Assembly: GCA_946803715.1 (NCBI GenBank)
Contig: CAMPET010000055.1
Location: forward strand, 150,048 to 165,665
From: Beroe ovata
Lineage: Eukaryota; Ctenophora; Nuda; Beroida; Beroidae
Length of the DNA stretch: 15,618 nt
Direction: 5' to 3'
The number at the start of each line of letters is the position of its first letter. The first letter of the stretch is position 1. The notes under the pieces are model-generated. The model searched no databases and had not been told where the DNA came from. It saw nothing but the letters and a program-made list of their open reading frames with translations. This document shows positions 9,201 to 15,618 of this stretch, in pieces. Both the position numbers and the translations under genes were made by a program.

Positions 9201-12200
9201 GCGATGGGATGCGCTGACACCACTATGTCAGAACAGTCCCCTGTGACGACTTGGGACCTACTCTTCGTCACAGCTTGAACCCAAGAAATCTGTTAATCAT
9301 TTAACTGGAACAGCAGCTAAAAATGATTTAATGTGAAAATCATTACGGTGCGGAGGTGTCAAAAGGTGTACACACTATCATGAAAGACTGGCGGATCGAA
9401 TTAGAAGTTGAAAACGACTGATCAGCTCTCAAGTTTTTCTGGATTAAGATTTCAATAGGGGTGTCCAATGGATCCCCCTGCCAGGGGTGTCCAATGGATC
9501 CCCCTGGATATGCCCCTGTATGAGCGTGCGCACCTGTTTCCGATATATCTTTTCCTCGATGGTACCACTGGTTAATATCCTGTAGACTATCACTGGTTTA
9601 GTTTGCCCAATCCTATATGCTCTGTCCACCGCTTGAGAATCGGTAGCAGGGTTCCAGTTGGGATCATCTGAAAGCAGGGATGATTTCCATTATCCAATAG
9701 GTATCCATGTTATATGAGGCTCAGCTCGAAACCCCACAACCAGATTGAATACACTTTCTCATGGTTTGACATCTGATCGAGAATATTGGTAAATTATATA
9801 TAGCTGTGCAGTACTAACAGACTGTCTTATAACACTATCAAAATGAATAAATACATCCGTCATCCAACAGAAAATAGGAAGATAAACAGACTGTATACTC
9901 ACATACAATGACCCTGTCTGCCGATGTAAGGTTCAGTCCCACTCCACCAACTTGTGTAGTCAGTAGGAAGACACTGTACTTCTCGTCAGAGTTAAACTTG
10001 TCAATGATCGCCTGTCTGTCCCCCGGCTTGTTTATTGTTCCATCAATCCGCAAACACCTGATTCCCTGTAGATTTAAGATTGTCTCATGACAAAATGAAT
10101 TCATTCTATTCACTAATTTAATTCAGAGATAAAAATCGTACTTGATGTTCAAGCAAAAACAAAATTTTGATAAGGTTAGGTGAACACACCGATTCAGCAA
10201 TCATTGACTGCACATAATCGAGAATTTTCAGAGAAGTCGAGAAGAGCAGAGTTCTATGTCCTGTAGAGGAAAGCATCTCTAGTAACTGTAGAGTGAACTT
10301 GAGTTTGCAACTCTCAGCTTGGATTGTCTCTGATGATGGGTTTTCTGGGAGCTCCATTGTTGACAAAAGTTTGTTATGCTCTTCAGCACTGAAAAGATGG
10401 GGTATTTCAATCCGGTCGAATCACATTTATACTTTTAAGTGTTCAATCGTATATTTAATTGTGAAGTACTGACCTCATTTCCAAGTTCTGTGAGTCCATA
10501 ACATTCCGCAGGGCCTCGAATTTGATAGCAAGTCTAGGGTGATCACAGATCTTCTTGAGTACTGTTAAGGCAGCAAGCGGGGACTTGGTAGAATTCATTG
10601 CATCTCTCACTGTATCCAAGGTCAGGAATGCTTTGTATAGACTGAGCTGAACATCTGATAGTTGTAGCCAGACACAAAGTTCATTCTTTTTACCCAAATT
10701 ATTGATACCACATGAAGCCTCTTCACTTTTTTTCTTGATCTCAGCCTTGGTACGACGTAAAAAATATGGATCAATCAGTCGTCGCAGATTTTCTGCTAGC
10801 TTTGTCCCAAGCCGAGCCTCCGCTTTCGATGCGTCTTTCTGTCTCCCTCTCTCGATTGGGCTGATGTAATTAATTTTGAAAGTTGTCATAGTTCCCAAGA
10901 GTTTACCCCGTGACACAAAATCAAAGAGGGCCCAGAGCTCCTTCAAGTTATTCTGAATTGGGGTGCCTGAAATGAGAAGCCTGTGTGTGCAAGGTACATT
11001 TCGTATTGCTTTACTTGTCTTTGTTGGATTTTTAATTTTGTGGCCTTCATCTAAAATGAGATAATCCCACATAAATGATGTTCCGATAAGAAAGTCCACG
11101 TTTTTCTCAATGATTCCATAAGTTGTCAGTAAAACACCACCTTTCTTGATGACCCTCTTGACATTCCTTTCTCTCTCTGACTTAGTCCCATGGAACAATT
11201 CCACTCGTATTTCTGGTGCCCATTTTGCAAACTCCTCCTGCCAGTTGTTCATCAGTGATAAAGGCATGACCAACATTACAGATGAGATTTCCTCCATGAC
11301 AAATAGGGCCTGAATGTATACAATGGTCTGGATTGTTTTCCCGAGACCCATATCATCCCCCAAAATTCCACCATGTTCAGCCCGGTACAATTCCCACATC
11401 CATTTGACTCCCTCTCGCTGGTATTGGTAGAGTTTTTCGAATACTTCATTTGTTAAAAAGAAACCATCTCCCAAATCAGTGTACCAGCCCTCATTTTCAT
11501 CTTCCTCTTCCAGAAACTTCTGTAATTTATTGATACGCTGAACGAGCTTATCATTCTTATGAATATTCAATGCTTTTTTGTAGTAGGTAAGAGCCTTTTC
11601 AATCTTTGACTCCTTTTGAGCTAATTTTCCTTTTGCTATTAGTTCATTGTACTTCATTTTATCTTTGGAAGAAATCAAATTTTCAAGAGGTCTAGTGGAA
11701 CTAGGCTTAACATCCTCATTTGGCTTCGAATCTCGCATGAACTCCAGCTCTGTTATTTTCAGAGAAATACTCTCCTTAGGTATCAACTCATTTGCCTCTT
11801 CATACAATGCTATAGCTTCATCAAAAAGGCAATTTTCTTCTTTATCTTTTGCATCAGCTATTGTGGCTCTGTAGTAATCTTTTATCTCATCATTTGAATC
11901 AGTCTCTTCATTCCCATGACCATCAGATTGAAGCAGCAGTTTTTGCTCAATCTTTTCGATGCGTTTTACTAACTTGTCTGAATAATTATGATTGAGTGCC
12001 TCTTTGTAGGTCTTCAGAGCTTCATATAGGTCACCATTGTTAAGAAATTCTCTTCCTTGGATGATTAGATTGTTGTAAAGTTCAATATTTAACCCCTCCT
12101 GCTCCTGGTCCTCATTATTGTTAATGTTGCACCTTCTCTCTAACTCTTCAAGCTTAGATGCTAAAGAAGAACTTGGCTTAATTTGGTGACACTCTCTATA

Positions 12201-12971
12201 GCAATCAATTGCTTCTTCCACATTATTGTTTTCCTCAAACTTTTTACCTTTTGCCAGTAAGTTTGTTAACATATCAGCATTTTCTTCACATGGATCTAGA
12301 TTCTCAACTTCAATTTTGACATGAGTGTTTGGATTGTCTTCTTCATTACTCGTGGGGCCCCTGTTGCAAGACTCCAATTTCGAGATTTTGTCAAGCAATT
12401 TCGTTGATGGATATATCGTATATGCTTCTTTAAACAGGTCCAAAGCTAAGTCAAATTCTTCAGAATCAATAAGTGACTTTGCTTCTCTCAAAAGACCATT
12501 ATATGTTTCAAGTATGTGATCATCATTTTCCATTGCATCAAATCTATTTTCAGTCACTTTCTCATCAAGTTGACTCTTTATTTTGTTAATCCGTTTACAT
12601 AATTTAGAGTCCTGGTGAATACTGAAAGCTTCTTCATACTTCTTCAATGCCTCTTCAAGATTCTGCTGTTGCTTATAAAGATAATTAGCATCAATTAGCA
12701 ATTGGTTATAACATTTCTCATCAAGAGACTGATCAGTGTCAACTAATGCTATGGTCAAATTAGCTGATTGATTATTGTCTGACCACAAATGTGAACTCTC
12801 TAAAGGCTGTCTTGTGGGGGTTGGATAACTGATACTCTTGGAAGCCTCTGGCTCAGTTCTTGCTTTGAATGTAAGTGATGTCGATTGCATAAGTGGTAAT
12901 GCATTAGTTGCAGCTGATAAAGTTGTCTCCCCTCCTTTTGAAAGTTCGTTCTGCTGAATATTATCCGACAT
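5820..12971 (-). CDS. ERCC6L: ERCC6L/PICH-like SNF2 DNA translocase, ten exons, 1542 aa
   Basis: Exons in transcript order: 12971-10474, 10388-10190, 10065-9903, 9667-9534, 8316-8261, 8145-7994, 7863-7772, 7531-6445, 6291-6168, 5943-5820 (stop TGA). Every intron is GT-AG, phases match throughout, and the sum is 1543 codons. PICH is known as a DNA-dependent ATPase that coats ultrafine anaphase bridges and works with polo-like kinase. The protein has six TPR-like repeats (residues 88-489), a two-lobed SNF2 core (about 511-985), the conserved block [18 protein letters not shown], the family-diagnostic SDHDLLFS (1073-1080), an acidic tail (about 1308-1359) and a C-terminal TPR (1494-1541). Human ERCC6L is about 1250 residues; the excess is mainly the extra repeats. 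The ATG at 12971 is the first in frame after a stop near 13023, but a spliced upstream extension is possible. Family assignment is very secure; the least certain boundary is the acceptor of exon 9. Confidence 0.95.
6445..7531 (-). other. Exon 8: disordered regulatory tail with SIM-like and polo-box motifs
   Basis: Residues 1099-1460, low complexity and rich in Ser, Pro and acid. Visible motifs: a SUMO-interaction-like core VLVI followed by NSDDDDEDE (1192-1195, bases 7241-7252); a second, IQVIADD (1394-1400), close to the IIEIADD of the vertebrate protein; and several S/T-P sites (DSPGP, ESPVRP, VTPRK, SSPTR). An acidic Glu/Asp run covers about 1308-1359. A doubled Ser-Thr-Pro in [12 protein letters not shown] (S1418-P1425) matches the polo-box consensus S-pT-P. 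In human PICH, Cdk1-phosphorylated T1063, also in an STP context, recruits PLK1. Here the doubling comes from a 15-bp tandem duplication at 6551-6580. Confidence 0.8.
8503..9273 (+). repeat. Tandem hairpin repeat array inside intron 4
   Basis: Eight hairpin centres at about 8503, 8606, 8703, 8827, 8924, 9033, 9130 and 9241, the outermost two degenerate. The core is TGTGACGAATG, seven loop bases, then CATTCGTCACA, an 11-bp perfect stem in the best copies (for example 8606-8616 with 8624-8634). Between cores run CGCTGACACCACTGCATAA, CTGTGACGTAGGAATGC and CTGACACCAGTACGTCAGAA. Spacing alternates 97 bp with 109-124 bp, giving a dimeric repeat of about 208-220 bp; the longer members carry an extra CTTGCGATGG-type insert. 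One unit also has an 11-bp perfect inverted pair GCTGACACCAC (8736-8746) and GTGGTGTCAGC (8773-8783). The array accounts for most of the only long intron (9533-8317, 1217 bp). Confidence 0.93.
9457..9508. repeat. 26-bp tandem duplication next to the exon 4 donor
   Basis: AGGGGTGTCCAATGGATCCC followed by CCCTG occurs twice with a 26-bp period. It begins about 25 bases inside intron 4 beyond the donor at 9533 (CAG/GTGCGC). No function is suggested. Confidence 0.9.
9534..11441 (-). other. SNF2 ATPase core of the ERCC6L-like protein (end of exon 1 to exon 4)
   Basis: All helicase motifs are intact. Motif I is GDDMGLGKT with Lys545; Ia [16 protein letters not shown] at 641-644; [21 protein letters not shown] (879-885); [13 protein letters not shown] (935-946); [13 protein letters not shown] (965-975) with Arg969 and Arg972 in the usual arginine positions. 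The vertebrate PICH motif II is DEAH; DEGH is found in the related CSB/ERCC6 branch. The sequence [15 protein letters not shown] is rebuilt across the exon 3/4 junction, with the Tyr codon before it split T/AT. The enzyme should be catalytically competent. Confidence 0.95.
11505..12710 (-). other. Six N-terminal TPR-like repeats of the ERCC6L-like protein
   Basis: Repeats at residues about 88-136, 157-201, 235-281, 299-347, 367-412 and 441-489. Shared pattern: YNxLIxxGK near the start, EEALxxYKEA in the middle, and SDKLxxRIxKIE at the end. Each is about 47 residues on a spacing of 64-78 residues, with acidic, Asn-rich linkers. The last copy, adjoining the ATPase, is closest in position to the single N-terminal TPR of vertebrate PICH, which is known to bind protein partners. 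All six lie in one uninterrupted exon. The copies are diverged in sequence, so the expansion is not recent. Confidence 0.88.
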
Positions 12972-12979
12972 ACTTACAT
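12972..12979 (-). promoter_or_regulatory. AUG-stop minimal uORF overlapping a GTAAGT donor-like site
   Basis: On the minus strand ATGTAA (12979-12974) lies just before the proposed start codon, only two bases away. The same bases form GTAAGT (12977-12972), the ideal 5' splice hexamer. If this leader is in the mRNA, a start-stop element would sit immediately 5' of the main start. Function is inferred. Confidence 0.4.
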
Positions 12980-13065
12980 ACTCAAATATGTTTACAACCT
13001 AAAAGAGATGAGTTGGTAACTGGGTCAACTCAAATTGTCAATTTTCATCAAATTTCACAATTTGA

Positions 13066-13239
13066 CTATACTTTATCCATTTTGTCATCAATTGGATGAA
13101 TTCTCATAATGTATTTCAGTAGATTTCTTCTAGCAACTTGAGGATAAGCCCTCAAATATTCATTGAATCTGTTCTTGTCTAAAATTACCCCCTCCAATTT
13201 AACTGGGGCTCCTTCACCAAATTTTCCCCTTATTTCACA
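13066..13239 (-). CDS. Short protein-like open segment upstream of the ERCC6L-like gene
   Basis: A 57-codon open frame ending at TAG 13068-13066, with no ATG at its start. It reads as ordinary protein: KLEGVILDKNRFNEYL, then RAYPQVARRNLLKYIM and RIHPIDDKMDKV. It could be a terminal exon of a neighbouring gene, a mobile-element fragment, or an upstream exon of the ERCC6L-like gene. For the last, a donor AAA/GTATAG at 13071 and acceptor TCTCTTTTAG ending at 12999 would define a 73-bp phase-0 intron. The next exon would then read VVNIFEYVS straight into the proposed Met. An acceptor for its own 5' end is weak (AATAAG at 13229, after a CTAAT branch-like site). I do not recognise the domain. Confidence 0.4.
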   Translation of the reverse strand, partial: CEIRGKFGEGAPVKLEGVILDKNRFNEYLRAYPQVARRNLLKYIMRIHPIDDKMDKV

Positions 13240-13259
13240 TTAGGAAACTATTTAGGAAA

Positions 13260-13385
13260 TAGCATTGAAAAGATTTCATTTATTTCCCTCTCTGCATGGA
13301 TTTATATCATGTACACCCATACACAAGCATACACACACACACATCATACACCCTGCTTTACAACAGCCAGCGAACACACGACACA
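13260..13385. repeat. About 120-bp direct repeat, copy 1
   Basis: Shares with 13622-13741 the ordered landmarks TAGCA(T/A)TGAAA, TTATTTCC(C/T)TCTCTG, TACACCCA, ACACAAGCATACACAC, ATCATACACCCTGCT, TACAACAGCCA and GAACACAC. The copies differ by scattered substitutions and by the length of the CA run. They flank a 236-bp segment with a tRNA-like core. Confidence 0.88.
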
Positions 13386-13485
13386 GGGGCTGATCTTGGT
13401 TATCTAGAAGATGGGTATATTCATTAGGATGAGATCATGGCGCAAGTACTGAATAGGGAAGAAACTCAGAAAAGCATGGGAACGA

Positions 13486-13556
13486 CTAGGGGTTTGAACC
13501 CAGAACCTAAGGAATCCTGCATGTTGCTCTACCAATTCAGCTACCATTTTGCCAGC
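13486..13556 (-). mobile_element. tRNA-derived (SINE-like) segment
   Basis: On the minus strand there is a perfect A box TAGCTGAATTGG (13543-13532), followed by GTAGAGCA, and a B box GGTTCAAACCC (13500-13490), at the spacing of a tRNA gene. The T stem pairs. The acceptor ends (AAAATGG and TCGTTCC) and the anticodon stem do not, so this is not a working tRNA. A SINE head or decayed tRNA pseudogene is more likely. Confidence 0.72.
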
Positions 13557-13621
13557 TGATCTGATATTTCCTTGTATTATGTACTAGATCACTGCCCTTA
13601 TCTATATTCAATGTGGATATA

Positions 13622-13741
13622 TAGCAATGAAAGGATTTAACTTATTTCCTTCTCTGTATGGATTTGTTTCACGTACACCCACACACAAGCATACACACTC
13701 ATCATACACCCTGCTGTACAACAGCCATGGAACACACAACA
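13622..13741. repeat. About 120-bp direct repeat, copy 2
   Basis: Partner of 13260-13385, same orientation. It has a shorter CA run and is followed at once by the half-copy of the foldback element. Together with copy 1 it brackets the tRNA-like segment, in the manner of a miniature terminal-repeat element or a local segmental duplication. Confidence 0.88.
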
Positions 13742-13826
13742 AGAATTTGGAATTTCTGCACAGACGCAACAAGTGAAACAGTCGTTGTTAGTGAGTTAAA
13801 AACGTTTCAGTGTGACATACACCAAT
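13742..13826 (+). mobile_element. Half-copy of the foldback element
   Basis: Matches the left arm and its flank at 3366-3453: AAGAATTTGGAATTTCTG, GCAACAAGTGAAA, GTCGTTGTTAGTGAGTTAAA, ACGTTTCAGTGTGACATAC, ACC. It lacks the six bases ATAACG and stops before the loop. The break at about 13826 is where the satellite array begins. Confidence 0.87.
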
Positions 13827-13829
13827 AAA

Positions 13830-15377
13830 TTGACCAGTAAGGAGCAGATAAGGGGTTATGTCGGCCCTTACCTTGAGAACCGATTATCAGCNGGGAACCG
13901 ATCATCGGATTGACGTGAAATTTTAGTTGTCCGAGTTTCCCATAGTCCTTGAGCTATGGTAGAAGTTTCAAGTCAATTGGTCGATCTGTTTGGGAGCTAT
14001 TCTAAGATGGTCACTCAAACTGACATGTTTTGGGTCGATAAGGGGTTATGTTGGCCGTTAATTAGGGAACCGATTATCAGCTTAACTTTAAATTCTTGTT
14101 GTCCGAGTTTCTAATGGTCCTTGAGCTATGATAGAAGTTTCAAGTTAATCGGTCGATCCGTTTGGGAGCTATCCTCAAATGCTCACTTAAATTGACCAGT
14201 AAAGAGCAGATAAGGGGTTATGTCGGCCGTTAACTAGGGAACCGATTATCAGCTTAACTTGAAATTTTGGTTGTCCGAGTTTCTAATGGTCCTTGAGCTA
14301 TGATAGAAGTTTCAAGTTAATCGGTCGATCCGTTTGGGAGCTATCCTCAAATGCTCACTTAAATTGACCAGTAAAGAGCAGATAAGGGGTTATGTCGGCC
14401 GTTAACTAGGGAACCGATTATCAGCTTAACTTGAAATTTTGGTTGTCCGAGTTTCTAATGGTCCTTGAGCTATGATAGAAGTTTCAAGTTAATCGGTCGA
14501 TCCGTTTGGGAGCTATCCTCAAATGCTCACTTAAATTGACCAGTAAAGAGCAGATAAGGGGTTATGTCGGCCGTTAACTAGGGAACCGATTATCAGCTTA
14601 ACTTGAAATTTTGGTTGTCCGAGTTTCTAATGGTCCTTGAGCTATGATAGAAGTTTCAAGTTAATCGGTCGATCCGTTTGGGAGCTATCCTCAAATGCTC
14701 ACTTAAATTGACCAGTAAAGAGCAGATAAGGGGTTATGTCGGCCGTTAACTAGGGAACCGATTATCAGCTTAACTTGAAATTTTGGTTGTCCGAGTTTCT
14801 AATGGTCCTTGAGCTATGATAGAAGTTTCAAGTTAATCGGTCGATCCGTTTGGGAGCTATCCTCAAATGCTCACTTAAATTGACCAGTAAAGAGCAGATA
14901 AGGGGTTATGTCGGCCGTTAACTAGGGAACCGATTATCAGCTTAACTTGAAATTTTGGTTGTCCGAGTTTCTAATGGTCCTTGAGCTATGATAGAAGTTT
15001 CAAGTTAATCGGTCGATCCGTTTGGGAGCTATCCTCAAATGCTCACTTAAATTGACCAGTAATGAGCAGATAAGGGGTTATGTCGGCCGTTAACTAGGGA
15101 ACCGATTATCAGCTTAACTTGAAATTTTGGTTGTCCGAGTTTCTAGTGGTCCTTGAGCTATGATAGAAGTTTCAAGTTAATCGGTCGATCCGTTTGGGAG
15201 CTATCCTCAAATGCTCACTTAAATTGACCAGTAGGTAATGAGCAGGATAAGGGGTTATGTCGGCCCTTACCTCGAGAACCGATTATCAGCTTCACTTGAA
15301 ATTTTGGTTGTCCGAGTTTCTAGTGGTCCTTGAGCTATGATAGAAGCTTCAAGTTAATCGGTCGATCTGTTTGAGAG
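13830..15377. repeat. Satellite array, nine units, 172-bp period
   Basis: The landmark TAAGGGGTTATGT recurs at 13849, 14039, 14211, 14383, 14555, 14727, 14899, 15071 and 15248. Spacing is 172 bp except 190 for the first interval and 177 for the last. The units spanning about 14211-15070 look essentially identical. The first, second and last are diverged. Units contain GAACCGATTATCAGCTTAAC, TTGTCCGAGTTTCTA, GGTCCTTGAGCTATGATAGA and GGTCGATCCGTTTGGGAGCT. The period is not a multiple of three and all frames contain stops, so the array is non-coding. One N lies at 13892. Confidence 0.97.
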
Positions 15378-15434
15378 TAAAAAACAAATTTTCTTATGAA
15401 TCGTTCATGAATAGTCAATTTTTATTTCAAGCCC

Positions 15435-15618
15435 TGTCCTGGCGTACTGGTGTCAATGAAATGCACTGACACTAATACGTCAGAATAGGGCTGTGTGACG
15501 ATTAGGGTACTCATTCGTCACAACTCGCTGACACCACTACATACCAGTGACGTAGGAATGCTTGCGTTGGAATGCGCTGACACCAGTACGTCAGAACAGG
15601 GCAGTGTGACGATTGGGG
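15435..15618 (+). repeat. Hairpin-rich dispersed repeat, third locus, cut by window end
   Basis: Same family and orientation as the intron 4 array: TGTGACGATTAGGGTACTC, ATTCGTCACAACTCGCTGAC, GTGACGTAGGAATGCTTGC. Its left end carries an extra imperfect inverted pair: GCCCTGTCCTGGCGTACTGG near 15431-15450, mirrored by the reverse complement of TACGTCAGAATAGGGC near 15476-15491. Confidence 0.88.

Noticed and set aside
8503-9273. CRISPR-like array (regular repeats and spacers)
   Set aside because: Spacers are themselves repetitive, spacing alternates, and the context is a eukaryotic intron.
13069-13239. Reading the upstream open segment as part of a BEN domain, which would be striking because PICH binds a BEN-domain protein through its N-terminal TPR
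   Set aside because: The spacing of the LD and YP positions does not fit the BEN pattern as I know it, and 57 residues is too little. A profile search would decide.
13486-13556. Functional tRNA gene
   Set aside because: Boxes are good, but the acceptor and anticodon stems do not pair.

Overview
The window is nuclear DNA of an animal. The main gene has nine GT-AG introns, most of them short (85 to about 240 bp). Around it are a microsatellite, a minisatellite, a satellite array and non-coding mobile-element remnants. No bacterial operon, Shine-Dalgarno pattern, rRNA or CRISPR array is visible. The species cannot be fixed from sequence alone; short introns and moderate AT richness suit a small-genome invertebrate, but this is inference.

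Layout, left to right. 1-3021: no gene I can support; it holds a GT microsatellite. 3022-3617: two repeat elements, a reversed copy of a hairpin-rich repeat and a long near-palindrome. 3847-4822 (+): three short in-phase exons encoding the C-terminal 105 residues of an unrecognised coiled-coil protein; its 5' part was not found. 4817-5093: an 11-bp GC-rich minisatellite that begins at that gene's stop codon. 5820-12971 (-): a complete ten-exon gene for a 1542-residue SNF2-family translocase of the ERCC6L/PICH type. 12999-13260: a short, strongly protein-like open segment just upstream of that gene, which could splice into it in frame. 13260-13826: two direct repeats around a tRNA-like segment, then a half-copy of the palindromic element. 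13830-15377: a nine-unit satellite with a 172-bp period. 15435-15618: another copy of the hairpin repeat, cut by the window edge.

The ERCC6L-like gene is the best-supported object. I rebuilt it exon by exon, and all splice phases agree. PICH is known as the ATPase that coats ultrafine anaphase bridges and works with polo-like kinase and SUMO pathways. This copy keeps the full helicase motifs, the family-specific SDHDLLFS block, two SUMO-interaction-like motifs, a duplicated Ser-Thr-Pro polo-box docking motif and the C-terminal TPR. It differs from the vertebrate protein as I know it in having six N-terminal TPR-like repeats instead of one.

The other notable material is repetitive: a hairpin-forming repeat amplified inside intron 4 and present at two other loci, and a satellite whose inner copies are nearly identical while its first and last units share a different variant.
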